This document shows positions 50,958 to 61,006 of a stretch of 64,000 nt of DNA, piece by piece. Each line of letters begins with the position of its first letter. Within the stretch, counting starts at the first letter, position 1. Origin of the DNA: Arthrobacter sp. S39 (GTDB lineage: Bacteria > Actinomycetota > Actinomycetes > Actinomycetales > Micrococcaceae); assembly GCF_004320525.1 (NCBI RefSeq), contig NZ_SIHX01000002.1, positions 434,001-498,000 of the forward strand, in the 5' to 3' direction. The translations under genes and the position numbers were made by a program. The notes beneath the pieces were generated by a model. It saw nothing but the letters and a program-made list of their open reading frames with translations, was not told the origin of the DNA and searched no databases.

Positions 50958-53900
50958 CTATTTTGACGCGAAGTAGCTGACGCATTCCCCTTCGGAGGCA
51001 AACCCGGGCTCAACGTTGGTGGCCCAGCCGCCGTTGGCGCAGGCGGCCTTTCCGGTCACGAAGGTCACCGTGTAGTCCTTCGTGGTGCCGTCAGGGGCGG
51101 TCACCGTGACCGTCGCCGGGTGATCAGCCGTTGCCTGGACGATGGAAACCTCCGCATTGGTGTCCAGCGGGTACGCCGCCACGGCTGGTGCCGCCGCCGA
51201 CGTCGTCAGCACTGTGTATCCGGTGGTGCCGGCAGCAAAGCCAACCACTGGCTTCTGCCCCACCAGCAGGCGGCCAAGATCGGCGAGCCCGGCCTCACCC
51301 AGGCGCGATCCCGCAATGGCCACCTCGGACACCTTGGTGTACGAGCCCGGAGTTGCCAGCACCAACCGGATGCCGCGCGTGGTGACGGGACTGAAGGACA
51401 CCTTGGCCGGAGCGGCGGTGCCCAGGCCGGTGACGGTTCCCGCCGTCGTGCCCTTCCATGCGCCGGTTGCATCCTGGTACTGGACCGTGAGGCTTTGCGC
51501 CGCCTTTTCGGCGAGTGTCAGGGTCACTGAGTCCACCGTGTAGTCGCGGCTGAAGGCATAGCTCAGGGTGTCGCTGCCGCGGCCTCCGCTGACCCAGTTG
51601 GACCAGCGCGTTGAGGCGTTGCCGTCGCACGTGTTCCTGGCGAGGTAGGACCCTTCGGTGTAACTGGCCGTGACCGTCGTGGTGGTGTCGTCCTTGCAGA
51701 TGTGGCTGCCGGGGACACGGTCCACCACAAGGACGGTCAGCTGGGCGTCCAGCGGCTTGTCGCCGTCGACGCCGGTGCTCGCCTTACCCCTGGCCGTGGC
51801 GGTTCCGGGGGTCTGCAGCCCGGCGGCATCGAAAGCGCTCCAGTCCCAGGTGACAGCCAGGCTGTTCCGCGCCGTGCCGGTGCCGATCTGCCCGGGGACG
51901 GTTGCGGGTGCCGCGGCCTGGACCTCGGCGAGTGCCGTGCCGGTGCCCACCGTCGCGGACACGGGGTCGGTGGCCGTGTACTTTCCGACCGTCACGGTGA
52001 CTTTGGCGTCGTTGAACGCCTGTCCGTACACGTCGGTCCCGGAACCGGTGACGGTCACCGTGCCGCGCTTTTTCCAGACAGCAGGGTCAACCGCGTTCCA
52101 CTGGACCGGCACGGGCCGGCCCTCACCCTTTTCGTACAGCGGGGTGACGGTGGCCGGAAGGGAAGGTGCGACGCCGATGGGCGTGCTGAGATCCACCGGC
52201 TTGGTACCGAGCAGCGCCAGGTCCGCGAGGTCCGTGAATCCCCAGGACTGGTGGGTGCTGCCGGTTGCGGTGGCCGTGGTGCCGGTGGAGGAGCCGAGTG
52301 CCACTGCCGTTCCGGCCGCCGTCTGGTTCCCGGAAACCTGCAGGGCGATGGCCGCAGAGGCATTCACCAGGGACCACTGCTTGCCGTTTTCGGTGGTGAC
52401 AATCCACTGCGCGGAGGGGGCGGTTTTGGCCTGCTCCAGGCCCATGGCGGCCAGGGCCGCGGCTCCGGACTGGCTCGCATTCAGCACGCCGCCGTTGCCG
52501 GTCAGCACTCGCCCGTCCTTGGTGGTCACCACCCAGCGGCGGTCGTTGGCGTACTCATCTCCGCCGTCCACGGCGTGGAACGTCCACAGCTGCGAAGTGA
52601 CCTCCGCCGCCGTCGTTCCCAGCTCCTGGATGGAGGCTGATCCGTCTGCGCGTCCGGTGAGGTATTTGCCGCTGGCATCGCCGGTGACGTGGTAACTGTG
52701 GCCGTCCTGGACCGGTGCGGCATCCTCGGCAACGCCGCTGACGCCGTCGACGACGAATGTCACCACGGAAGCGGCGGGAACCTCAAGCGTCGCGGACTTC
52801 GCGGCGGCGTCGACGGCGACCGGGGCGCCCTTGACGAGCGCGTTCCGTTCGATGTCATCGAGGGGGGACTTGGTGGTCACCACCGGCGTGACGGTGGCGC
52901 CGGGTGCGATGGCGCCGAAGCGGCTGAGGTCGAGGGTGACCTTTTCCGCCGTCGGGGTGTCGTTGAAGTGCACCAGTGTGGCGCCGTTGCCGTCAGCATC
53001 CAGGGCGCTCGCGGTCTTGGCGTTGTCGTTCTGGATGAGGAAGTCGCCGGGCCGGATGTAGTGCGTGAAGTTCCGGGTGGTGTTGTACTTCTGGTTGGTC
53101 AGGACACGGCATTTTGCCTGATCCTGGGCGGCGCCGTCGTTGAGCCGGCGGTTGGAGAAGCCTTCGCGGCCCTCGTAGTTGCAGTCGAAGTCGACGTAGA
53201 CCGAGCCCCAGCCCTTGTCGGCCTTCTCCTGCTTGTAGGTGTCCTCCACGGGCTGCCAGAACACCCAGGCGTCGGGCTCGAGTTCGCGGAGGTCGTTCAC
53301 CATGCGGCCGGCGATGCCCAGGCCGTTGGTGATGTTGGAGCGGTCCCAGCCGCTGGTGGAGTCGCCGAGCGCCGGGTTGCCGGGCCAGAAGCCGCCCACT
53401 TCGCTCATCCAGAGTGGCTTGTCCGTGGAGTTCGCCAGGTCGCGGACCCGGCGGCGGTCATTGGTGCCGTAGGTGTGGACGTTGAGCTGGGCGACGGCGT
53501 CCCTTGCCGCCTGGCTGTAGCCGTTCCAGTTGGTCACGAACTTGGTGGGATCGGTCTCGTCCATCGCGGAGATGACGGCGTCCGTGGTGGTGCTGTCCTT
53601 GGCGAGTTCGGCGGCGAGCAGTTTGGTGACCCGGTCCTGGGCGGCCGGGTAGATCAGCGCGCCCTCCTGCTTCTGCGTGTAGCTGGTGGGCGGCTTTCCG
53701 GTTGCCGGGTCGATTGCCGTGCCCCAGTACCCGGAGTTGGGCTCGTTGAACGGATCGATGGTGTCCACAGTGATGCCGCTGCCGGTCTCCAGGAGTTCGA
53801 CGGCGTGCTTCATGTAGGCGGCGAACTTGGCTTCGGCCTGGGGCAGCAGGTTTTCACCCTTGTTGGAGTTGACCTGGCCGGAGACGTAGCCGCTTTTGGT

Positions 53901-54500
53901 CATGAACCAGGGCGGGGAGTTGCTGAATGCCTCCCAGTGGGTGATCTGCCGATCCGCGGCCAGCCGTTCCACCCACCACCGCTGGTTCCGGTCGGCATCG
54001 GGGTTGTAGGAGGCGGGATCGTCCGGGTTCCACTGTTCCAGGAACGCCAGCTTGTTCGCCTGGGCCGGATCCACGGAGCCGTCGGGGTTGTAGAGGTTCG
54101 ACGCGGCCGTGCCTGCCGCGGGCCCGGTGACCGGCTTCCACCAGCCTTCCACGGCGCTGCCGTCGTTGAGGTAATCGGGCACGTCCGAGGCGTTTCCGCC
54201 GCCCACGTTGTAGCGGGCGATGTTAAGGTTCAGTCCGTCCTCGCCGAAGACCTTCTGGTACAGCTCCTCACGCAGTTCGGGGGAGTAGCCCGCCGTTGCG
54301 TTGGCGAACCAGACCAGGCTGGTGCCCCACCCTTCGAACGCCTCGCCGCGGCTGGCAGGGTTCGGGGTGATGGTCACCGGGGTTGCTCCGTCTGCTGCTG
54401 CCGGGAGTGCGGCCGGCAGCATCGCCAGCCCGGCCACGGCCGTCACGGCTGCTGCCAGCGCAGCCACCGGCCTTCGGATTCTTCGTGCGGAAAACGCCAT
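50958..54500 (-). CDS. Secreted multidomain GH30-like endo-beta-1,6-galactanase
   Basis: The 1180-residue protein has a signal peptide (MAFSARRIRRPVAALAAAVT, cleaved near ALPAAADG). A GH30-like barrel follows (about residues 40-480), with FEGWGTSLVWFANAT at the start, the acid/base Glu in TVDTIDPFNEPNSGYWG and the nucleophile Glu in LWMSEVGGFWP. Then come a beta-sandwich, a ricin-like or carbohydrate-binding segment (SYHVTGDASGKYLTGRADGS), two Ig-like repeats, an F5/8-type C domain (NTCDGNASTRWSNWVSGGRG) and a cadherin-like tail. Similarity suggests endo-beta-1,6-galactanase. It would release galacto-oligosaccharides outside the cell, matching the importer and GH35 enzyme upstream. I chose the ATG at 54500, preceded by GAGG. 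Confidence 0.88.
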   Translation of the reverse strand: MAFSARRIRRPVAALAAAVTAVAGLAMLPAALPAAADGATPVTITPNPASRGEAFEGWGTSLVWFANATAGYSPELREELYQKVFGEDGLNLNIARYNVGGGNASDVPDYLNDGSAVEGWWKPVTGPAAGTAASNLYNPDGSVDPAQANKLAFLEQWNPDDPASYNPDADRNQRWWVERLAADRQITHWEAFSNSPPWFMTKSGYVSGQVNSNKGENLLPQAEAKFAAYMKHAVELLETGSGITVDTIDPFNEPNSGYWGTAIDPATGKPPTSYTQKQEGALIYPAAQDRVTKLLAAELAKDSTTTDAVISAMDETDPTKFVTNWNGYSQAARDAVAQLNVHTYGTNDRRRVRDLANSTDKPLWMSEVGGFWPGNPALGDSTSGWDRSNITNGLGIAGRMVNDLRELEPDAWVFWQPVEDTYKQEKADKGWGSVYVDFDCNYEGREGFSNRRLNDGAAQDQAKCRVLTNQKYNTTRNFTHYIRPGDFLIQNDNAKTASALDADGNGATLVHFNDTPTAEKVTLDLSRFGAIAPGATVTPVVTTKSPLDDIERNALVKGAPVAVDAAAKSATLEVPAASVVTFVVDGVSGVAEDAAPVQDGHSYHVTGDASGKYLTGRADGSASIQELGTTAAEVTSQLWTFHAVDGGDEYANDRRWVVTTKDGRVLTGNGGVLNASQSGAAALAAMGLEQAKTAPSAQWIVTTENGKQWSLVNASAAIALQVSGNQTAAGTAVALGSSTGTTATATGSTHQSWGFTDLADLALLGTKPVDLSTPIGVAPSLPATVTPLYEKGEGRPVPVQWNAVDPAVWKKRGTVTVTGSGTDVYGQAFNDAKVTVTVGKYTATDPVSATVGTGTALAEVQAAAPATVPGQIGTGTARNSLAVTWDWSAFDAAGLQTPGTATARGKASTGVDGDKPLDAQLTVLVVDRVPGSHICKDDTTTTVTASYTEGSYLARNTCDGNASTRWSNWVSGGRGSDTLSYAFSRDYTVDSVTLTLAEKAAQSLTVQYQDATGAWKGTTAGTVTGLGTAAPAKVSFSPVTTRGIRLVLATPGSYTKVSEVAIAGSRLGEAGLADLGRLLVGQKPVVGFAAGTTGYTVLTTSAAAPAVAAYPLDTNAEVSIVQATADHPATVTVTAPDGTTKDYTVTFVTGKAACANGGWATNVEPGFASEGECVSYFASK

Positions 54501-54674
54501 TGGTATACCTCGTGGTCTCAGGGGGGTGCGGTGCTGATCCGGAAAGCCGGGCACAGCGAGACTATGTTCGGGATGTGTCCGCTTCAAGGGATCCGAACAG
54601 GCTCGTTCGTGCTCGGTCAGAGGTGTTCAACCGGGCATCCTGCCCGGGACACCGGTCCGCCGTAGACTGCTCGT

Positions 54675-55526
54675 GTGCTCTACGAGGAGTGTCCCGCCCC
54701 CGCCCGGCTGCGGCCGTACGTCAGCCACTTCTGGTTTGTGCGCGGCGAACCGGCGGCGAAGTACGAAAAGATCCTTCCCGGTCCGTTGGCGCACCTGGTC
54801 CTGAACCTGTCCTCGCCGTACCGCCTCATCGATCCGTTTGCCGCGGCTCCGGACCTCGGGGCGACGGAGGTGGCCGTCGGCTTCTACGCAGGCATCCAGC
54901 GCAGCTACCTCATCAGCGAGAATCCGCCGCAGCTGTTCAATATCGGTGCCGCGCTGCAGCCGTACGGCATCGCGGCACTCACGGACGTGCCGCCGTCGGA
55001 CCTGCAGGGAAAAGTGCAGGACACTGGCGGTTTCCTGCCCGGCTTCACTGCCCTGCGCGCCGACCTGATGGACGCCGGTCCAGCCACCGCATTCGCCGCC
55101 CTTGAAGGCTTCCTCACTTCCAGGCTCCGCGGCGGAGCGGACCCGCGGTCGGTGGAGGCTGTGGCGCTGTTGGCGGCGGAGGACGTGCCCGTGGCCGGGC
55201 TTGCCCGCCGCCTGGGGGTCAACCCGTCCACCCTGCAGCGGACCATGTTCCGCGACTGCGGGATCACGCCCAAGAGCTACGCCGATGTATGCCGGTTCTA
55301 CCGCTTCGTTAACGCCGCGGCCCGCCTGCCTGAAGACGGGTCAAGCGGCCGGGAGCTGCTGGCACTGGCCGACTACTACGACCAGCCCCACCTGATCCGC
55401 ACCTTCCGGCGCTACAGCGGCTTCACGCCGTCGGAATACCTGCGCCTCATCCGGGAACACGGACCGGAATACGCCACCTTCGTCCCGCTCCACAGCGTCG
55501 GGGACAGCCCGACGGCGGCACGCTGA
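54675..55526 (+). CDS. AraC-family transcriptional regulator
   Basis: The 283-residue protein has an N-terminal sensor-like half (LRPYVSHFWFVRGEP, ILPGPLAHLVLNLSSPYRLI) of the DUF6597 type, and a C-terminal AraC/XylS double HTH (ARRLGVNPSTLQRTMFRDCG, ITPKSYADVCRFYRFVNAAA, ALADYYDQPHLIRTFRRYSG, FTPSEYLR). Such proteins usually activate neighbouring genes. The start is a GTG at 54675. It is divergent from the galactanase gene with a 174-bp gap, so it might regulate it, although the sensor half suggests an unrelated signal. Confidence 0.92.
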   Translation: MLYEECPAPARLRPYVSHFWFVRGEPAAKYEKILPGPLAHLVLNLSSPYRLIDPFAAAPDLGATEVAVGFYAGIQRSYLISENPPQLFNIGAALQPYGIAALTDVPPSDLQGKVQDTGGFLPGFTALRADLMDAGPATAFAALEGFLTSRLRGGADPRSVEAVALLAAEDVPVAGLARRLGVNPSTLQRTMFRDCGITPKSYADVCRFYRFVNAAARLPEDGSSGRELLALADYYDQPHLIRTFRRYSGFTPSEYLRLIREHGPEYATFVPLHSVGDSPTAAR

Positions 55527-55643
55527 GGAAGTGCGCATCCCGCCACCCGGCGGTGCGGCTTTTGTACAAGACCCGGCCCGCGGGCGGGCATATGCTCCAG
55601 CCAGGGACGCCGCAGGAACGGTCGCCCGGGAAGGATGGCTGTG

Positions 55644-56036
55644 ATGGGATTGGACATCAGCTGGCTGGGTGTACTGCTGGCGGCACTGGCAACGTTTTTG
55701 GTGGGCGGCCTGTGGTACTCGGTGCTGTTCGCGAAAGTGTGGCAACGCGAGGCTGGCGTGACGGACGGGCAACTCAAGCGCGGGACCGTCCGGGTTTTTG
55801 TGGGGTCGTTCCTGCTCGCGCTGGTCATGGCGGTGGTGCTGGCTGCGTTCATTGGCGACGGCGGCGCGGGCTTCGGCACGTTGGCCGGGCTGGCTGCGGG
55901 GGTGGCCTGGGTGGCGGCCGCCCTGGGAATCAACTACCTGTTTGAGCGCCGCAGCCTGACACTGTTCGCCATCAACGCCAGCTACAACATCGTGGCGTTC
56001 ACGGCGATGGGGGCGATCATCGGCGCCCTGCAATAG
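55644..56036 (+). CDS. DUF1761 family membrane protein
   Basis: The 130-residue protein has four hydrophobic helices: SWLGVLLAALATFLVGGLWY, VFVGSFLLALVMAVVLAAFI, FGTLAGLAAGVAWVAAALGI and NIVAFTAMGAIIGAL. The WYSVLFAKVWQREAG motif after helix 1 is typical of DUF1761. Function is unknown. The ATG at 55635 directly abuts AAGG, so I prefer the ATG at 55644, which has that site nine bases upstream. Confidence 0.8.
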   Translation: MGLDISWLGVLLAALATFLVGGLWYSVLFAKVWQREAGVTDGQLKRGTVRVFVGSFLLALVMAVVLAAFIGDGGAGFGTLAGLAAGVAWVAAALGINYLFERRSLTLFAINASYNIVAFTAMGAIIGALQ

Positions 56037-56045
56037 CCGGGGAGT

Positions 56046-56645
56046 TCAGCGCACCTCGAGGATGAGGGCGAGCAGCCTGGCCGCGGCGGGGCGGGCGGCG
56101 TGTTCCTCCGCCCATTGCGACCGGGCGACGGCCTTGCTCACGGCCTGGGTGGTGATGCCGAGTTCCTGCGCCACCGCCTTCTGCTGCCCGCGGACGCCGG
56201 GGGTCATGAGGTCAAGGACCCGCCACTCAGCGCCGGACCTGTCCCGCACAATATGGCCCAGGAGCCGCAGCACGGCCTCGGCCTCGTAGGCAACGTCGGC
56301 CAGCGGTCCCTCCACGGCTACCGGGACCCGGTCCTTGCCGTTCCGCAGCCGGTCCACGGCGCGGCGTGCGTAGACCAGGCCGTGGCCGGACGCGTCCTTG
56401 ATCAGGTTCGGCAGAGGCTCATTCAGGGGACCCACGCCAACCCCCACGTACCAGGACCCTGAGCGCAGGGCGATCAGCGCGGCCTCAACCGCCTGGTGCG
56501 GACAATCAACGATGCCCTGCACCTCATCTTCAACCGAACGGTCGAAGTCCAGGCGCGCGGGGATATGCCGCAGGTCCTTGAGTAACTGCGGCACCCGGTC
56601 ACCATCGCGCCGGCTGTCCGTTTGATTGATGGTCAGCGTGAACAT
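56046..56645 (-). CDS. SatD-like protein with C-terminal HTH
   Basis: The 199-residue protein begins with [20 protein letters not shown] and [20 protein letters not shown], recalling the SatD family start (a small Asp-Ser-Arg motif and a Gly-Asp-Glu-like EDEVQG). It ends with a HTH segment [20 protein letters not shown]. SatD is poorly understood. The HTH suggests a nucleic-acid-binding or regulatory role. It converges on the DUF1761 gene with a 9-bp gap. The alternative is a MarR/Crp-type DNA-binding protein of unknown family. Confidence 0.6.
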   Translation of the reverse strand: MFTLTINQTDSRRDGDRVPQLLKDLRHIPARLDFDRSVEDEVQGIVDCPHQAVEAALIALRSGSWYVGVGVGPLNEPLPNLIKDASGHGLVYARRAVDRLRNGKDRVPVAVEGPLADVAYEAEAVLRLLGHIVRDRSGAEWRVLDLMTPGVRGQQKAVAQELGITTQAVSKAVARSQWAEEHAARPAAARLLALILEVR

Positions 56646-56869
56646 TCTGGGTACACCCTACCCGGTGGCACCCATCACGGAAGGGCCCTTTTTCAAGCCT
56701 GGCCAAGCCTGGTGGCAGAGCTGGTTTTGGACGGGCGGAAGCGCCCGCGGCCCGGGAGATCCTGGCCGGGGAGAGGGCGGCTGGGGAACCGCAGAGGTTG
56801 CCAGCGCGGCAGTCTTCTGTTCGGATGGAGCGACGGCCGCCCCGGCGGCGATGCGACGTAAGGATGGCT

Positions 56870-59266
56870 ATGGCCGGCAACTTGGCGCAGGACGAACTTG
56901 AACTCGTGGACCGCTGGTGGCGGGCCGCGAACTACCTCTCGGTTGGCCAGATCTACCTGCGCTCCAACCCGTTGCTCCGGAAACCGCTCGACGCCGAGGA
57001 CACCAAGTCCCGGCTGCTGGGCCACTGGGGCACCACCCCGGGCCTGAACTTCGTCTACGCGCACCTGAACCGGCTGATCCGCCGGGATTCCCAGGAGATG
57101 CTGTTTGTGGCCGGGCCCGGCCACGGCGGCCCGGCGGTGGTGGCCAACGCCTGGCTGGAGGGCACCTACTCCGAGATCTACGGGCACGTGGGCAACGACG
57201 AAGCCGGCATGGCTGAGCTGTTCCGGCAGTTTTCCTACCCGGGCGGCATCCCCAGCCATGCGGCACCGGAAACGCCGGGATCCATCAGCGAGGGCGGCGA
57301 ACTGGGGTACGCGCTGGCGCACGCCTACGGGTCGGTGTTCGACAATCCCCAGCTGGTCACCGCCGTCGTGATCGGGGACGGCGAGGCCGAAACCGGTCCG
57401 CTTGCGGCGAGCTGGCATTCGCACAACTTCCTGGACCCTGCCGCCGACGGCGCCGTGCTGCCCATCCTGCACCTGAACGGCTACAAGATCGCCAACCCCA
57501 CCATCCTCGCCCGGATGCCGGAAGCCCAGCTGGAGCAGCTGCTGCGCGGCTACGGCCACGAGCCGTATTTCGTCACCGTCGCCGACCCGGACGACACCGC
57601 CCAGGCGCACCGGGACTTCGCCGCTGCCCTGGAGGACTGCCTGGCCGGGATCCGCGCCATCCAGGACACCCGCCGCGGTGACGGTGCGGGCGCCGCAGGT
57701 GACGAGGGGGCGCCCCGTTGGCCCATGATCGTGTTGCGCTCGCCGAAGGGCTGGACTGGCCCGAAAACGGTGGACGGCCTGCAGGTGGAGGGCACCTGGC
57801 GGAGCCACCAGGTTCCGCTGTCCGAGGTCCGCACCAACCCCGCACACCTGAACCTTCTTGAGGAGTGGCTGCAGTCCTACCGTCCGGAGGAGCTGTTCGA
57901 CGGTGATGGCAGGCTCCGGCCCGGCATCGCCGAGTCTGCTCCCACCGGTGATTTCCGCATGAGCGCCACCCCGCACGCCAACGGCGGGCAGCTGCGCCGG
58001 GCGCTGGAACTGCCCGCCTTCTCTGCCCACGCCGTCGAGGTGCCGGAGCCCGGCACCGAGCGGATCAGCCCCATGATCACGCTGGGTTCGTGGATGCGCG
58101 ACGTGATCTCGCTGAACATGGAGAACTTCCGCCTGTTCGGCCCTGACGAGACGGCATCCAACCGCCTGCAGAACGTCTATGAAGTCACCGACAAGGTGTG
58201 GCAGTACAGGATTGACGACGCCGACGAGCACCTTGCGCGGTCGGGCCGGGTGCTGGAGGTGCTCAGCGAGCATCTGTGCCAGGGCTGGCTGGAGGGCTAC
58301 CTCCTGACCGGACGGCACGGCGTGTTCAGCTGCTACGAGGCCTTCATCCACATCATCGATTCCATGTTCAACCAGCACGCCAAGTGGCTGAAGGTGCACC
58401 GCAAGCTGCCGTGGCGCCAGCCTGTGGCTTCGCTAAATTACCTGTTGTCCTCACATGTCTGGCAGCAGGACCACAATGGCTTCTCGCACCAGGACCCGGG
58501 CTTCATAGACCACGCCGTGAACAAAAAGGCCGAGGTTATCCGGGTCTACCTGCCGCCGGACGTCAACACCCTGTTGTCCGTGATGGAGCACTGCCTGGCG
58601 TCCACGGACTACGTGAACATCGTGGTCAGCGGCAAGCAGCCGTCGCCCACGTGGCTGGGCCCGGCCGACGCCGCCAACCACTGCCAGCGGGGGCTAGGCA
58701 TCTGGGGTTTTGCAGGTTCCGAGGTATCCGGCGAGGAGCCCGACGTCGTCTTGGCCTGTGCCGGCGACGTGCCCACGGTGGAAACAGTGGCTGCTGCCGA
58801 GTTGCTGAAGAATGGTGCCCCGGGGCTGAAGGTCCGGGTGGTCAACGTGGTGGACCTGATGCGGCTCCAGGACGTGAGTGAGCACCCGCACGGCCTCCCG
58901 GCGTCGGACTTTGACGGAATTTTCACGCCGGACAAGCCGATCATCTTCGCGTACCACGGCTATCCGTCGCTGATCCACCGGCTTGCCTACCGCCGGACCA
59001 ACCAGGAGGGCCTGCACGTGCGCGGCTACAAGGAGGAGGGGACCACCACCACGCCGTTCGACATGGCCATGCTCAACGGGATCGACCGCTTCCAGCTGGC
59101 CATCGACGCGATCGACCGCGTCCCCGGCCTGGCCGAGAAGCACTCCCTCCTGCGACAGACGCTCCAGGACCGGCGGATCGCGGCGAGGGAACACACCCGC
59201 ACGCACGGGGAGGACCCGGAGGAGATCCGGAACTGGGCGCTGGGCCAGGAGCAGGAAAAGGGCTAG
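56870..59266 (+). CDS. xfp: Phosphoketolase (xylulose 5-phosphate/fructose 6-phosphate)
   Basis: This thiamine-diphosphate enzyme cleaves xylulose 5-P or fructose 6-P with phosphate to give acetyl phosphate. The 798-residue protein shows [39 protein letters not shown], the signature [14 protein letters not shown], the TPP-binding [17 protein letters not shown] and the C-terminal ISEGVARE-like region replaced here by [20 protein letters not shown]. Length matches the family. The ATG at 56870 has AAGG six bases upstream. It provides a bypass route from pentose or hexose to acetyl-P. The stop shares CTAG with the convergent DUF429 gene. Confidence 0.95.
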   Translation: MAGNLAQDELELVDRWWRAANYLSVGQIYLRSNPLLRKPLDAEDTKSRLLGHWGTTPGLNFVYAHLNRLIRRDSQEMLFVAGPGHGGPAVVANAWLEGTYSEIYGHVGNDEAGMAELFRQFSYPGGIPSHAAPETPGSISEGGELGYALAHAYGSVFDNPQLVTAVVIGDGEAETGPLAASWHSHNFLDPAADGAVLPILHLNGYKIANPTILARMPEAQLEQLLRGYGHEPYFVTVADPDDTAQAHRDFAAALEDCLAGIRAIQDTRRGDGAGAAGDEGAPRWPMIVLRSPKGWTGPKTVDGLQVEGTWRSHQVPLSEVRTNPAHLNLLEEWLQSYRPEELFDGDGRLRPGIAESAPTGDFRMSATPHANGGQLRRALELPAFSAHAVEVPEPGTERISPMITLGSWMRDVISLNMENFRLFGPDETASNRLQNVYEVTDKVWQYRIDDADEHLARSGRVLEVLSEHLCQGWLEGYLLTGRHGVFSCYEAFIHIIDSMFNQHAKWLKVHRKLPWRQPVASLNYLLSSHVWQQDHNGFSHQDPGFIDHAVNKKAEVIRVYLPPDVNTLLSVMEHCLASTDYVNIVVSGKQPSPTWLGPADAANHCQRGLGIWGFAGSEVSGEEPDVVLACAGDVPTVETVAAAELLKNGAPGLKVRVVNVVDLMRLQDVSEHPHGLPASDFDGIFTPDKPIIFAYHGYPSLIHRLAYRRTNQEGLHVRGYKEEGTTTTPFDMAMLNGIDRFQLAIDAIDRVPGLAEKHSLLRQTLQDRRIAAREHTRTHGEDPEEIRNWALGQEQEKG

Positions 59267-60018
59267 CTGCCCCCGAGGCCGGCGAGCTGGCCGGACGGCA
59301 CATGGATCCAGCCCTCGGTCAGAGCTGCGGCGGCATGGGTTTCCGGCGGCCCCACGGTCTGCTTCAGAGCTACTGCGCGGGCGCTCAGTGAGGCGATGAC
59401 CGCGTCAAAGAGGTCATCGGATGCGGCCAGCCGGTCCTCCTGGCCTGCCAGGTCCAGCCAGGGCGCCGCCGCAGCCAGCTGGTCCAGAATCACGCCCAGC
59501 CGGTCTGCCTCGGGAGCACCCCGGCCCTTGTACCCGCGGGCCAACAGGCCCCACGCCTTCAGCGACGCAGCGGGGTAGACCTCCGCCAGGCGGCCGGATC
59601 CATCCCGCGGCTGGGGCCCGTACTCAGCGGCGATCTTGGCCTGGATCACGGCGCACCTCATGGCCGGGTGGGCGAGCCGGTCAGCGGAGACGCTGAGCGG
59701 GATCAGGCCGGTGTGTGCGGTGACGAAGCGGTCCGTGTCCCGGTAGGCCAACAACCGGCGTCCCTCGATGCCGTCGTGGTCCAGGACCGGGCGGGCGTCA
59801 AAATGCAGGTGCCCGGTGAGGAAGGGCAGGAAGGCATCGGGCCAGCCCACCGGGCAGTCGATTCCGGTCATCGAACTGGTGCCAAACAGTTCCACGATTT
59901 CCCGGTCATCCACATCCAGGGCCAGATGCTCCAGGCGGGCAGAACCGGCAGTCCATTCCAGGACAGCGACAGCCGTCTTCTTAGTCGCTGCGGCGAGATC
60001 GACGCCCAGTGTCCTCAC
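59263..60018 (-). CDS. DUF429 family protein
   Basis: The protein (251 residues from the GTG at 60018) begins [20 protein letters not shown], an actin/RNase-H-like start with an Asp, and continues with [45 protein letters not shown] and [18 protein letters not shown]. These are typical of DUF429 proteins, which have no assigned role; a nuclease or phosphotransfer activity is a guess from the fold. A TTG at 60051 is an alternative start. It converges on the phosphoketolase gene. Confidence 0.86.
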   Translation of the reverse strand: MRTLGVDLAAATKKTAVAVLEWTAGSARLEHLALDVDDREIVELFGTSSMTGIDCPVGWPDAFLPFLTGHLHFDARPVLDHDGIEGRRLLAYRDTDRFVTAHTGLIPLSVSADRLAHPAMRCAVIQAKIAAEYGPQPRDGSGRLAEVYPAASLKAWGLLARGYKGRGAPEADRLGVILDQLAAAAPWLDLAGQEDRLAASDDLFDAVIASLSARAVALKQTVGPPETHAAAALTEGWIHVPSGQLAGLGGS

Positions 60019-60161
60019 GCGACACCGCCGGTTTCCGAGGGGGTCATGCAATCGACCTTACCGCCGCCATGCTGGACGCACCGTGACACGCTGCCCGGGT
60101 TCTGGAACGCTGGTGGGCGGAGGGCCGACCGGCGGCCCGCTGCCCGGAGGGAACCGTCCGC

Positions 60162-60992
60162 ATGCCATGGCTTGACGTGCTCGGCAACGACATCCACTAC
60201 ACCGACTCAGGCCACGGCCAGCCGGTGGTCCTGCTGCACGGCCATGCCTCCGCGGCGGCGTGCTGGGAGCCGATCATCGCGGAGCTGGAGCAGGACTTCC
60301 GGGTATTGGCATACGACACCTACGACCACGGCTGGTCCTCGAACTCGCCGCGGCAGGGACCGCTCGTAGACCGGGCGGCAGAGCTGGAGCACTTCATCGG
60401 TTCGCTCGGGCTGGAGAACCCGGTCATCGTGGGGCAGTCCATGGGCGGCATGACCACTCTTCGCTGGGCCGTCCGCCATCCCGGCGACGCGGCCGCCCTG
60501 GTGGTCTGCGGCATGGGTTGGCCACTGGTCGTGCCGCCGCCCGGGCAGCCCGGGCGGCCGGAGAAGTTTGAGGTGTTCAGCTCGCTCGACGCCGACGAGC
60601 GGATCTGGCTGGGGGTGGGAAACTCCTTCACGGACGAATGGATCGCTGCCAACCCGCTCGACCACGCCCGCTACATCCGGGTCCGTTCCACGGCCGCCGC
60701 GATCGAGGCCGCCCGCCATCCGCGCAGCCTGGAGGCAAGCCAGGGCGAGTTCCTCAGCGCCGACGCCGAGGCTGTTGACGCGTTCCAGAAGGGGCTGGAG
60801 TCAATCACGAGCCCCCTGCTGGTGTTCATCGGGGACGACGAAAGGCCGCGCATCCGCCGCGGCGCCGAGCACGTCGCCGCCACGGTCCCCGGCTGTCGCC
60901 TGCTCGTCGTCGAGAACGCCGGGCACAACGCCTACTTCCAACGGCAGGACCTTCTGGTGGCTGCTATCCGCAATGCCGTGGCAGGTACCTGA
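60162..60992 (+). CDS. Alpha/beta-fold hydrolase
   Basis: The 276-residue protein has the alpha/beta hydrolase order: oxyanion-loop HGHAS in PVVLLHGHASAAACW, nucleophile elbow IVGQSMGGMTTLRW (Ser about 90), acid Asp in VFIGDDERPRI and His in VVENAGHNAYFQRQD. The lid region lies between about 120 and 200. GGAGGG precedes the ATG. The substrate is unknown, with esterase, lactonase or haloalkane-related activities all possible. It stands convergent with the carboxylesterase gene, with a 14-bp gap. Confidence 0.92.
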   Translation: MPWLDVLGNDIHYTDSGHGQPVVLLHGHASAAACWEPIIAELEQDFRVLAYDTYDHGWSSNSPRQGPLVDRAAELEHFIGSLGLENPVIVGQSMGGMTTLRWAVRHPGDAAALVVCGMGWPLVVPPPGQPGRPEKFEVFSSLDADERIWLGVGNSFTDEWIAANPLDHARYIRVRSTAAAIEAARHPRSLEASQGEFLSADAEAVDAFQKGLESITSPLLVFIGDDERPRIRRGAEHVAATVPGCRLLVVENAGHNAYFQRQDLLVAAIRNAVAGT

Positions 60993-61006
60993 AACCTTCC
61001 CCGGGT

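Noticed and set aside
56798..56869. Longer N-terminus for the phosphoketolase
   Set aside because: The extra residues are Arg/Pro-rich, unlike the family start, and the ribosome binding site fits the ATG at 56870.
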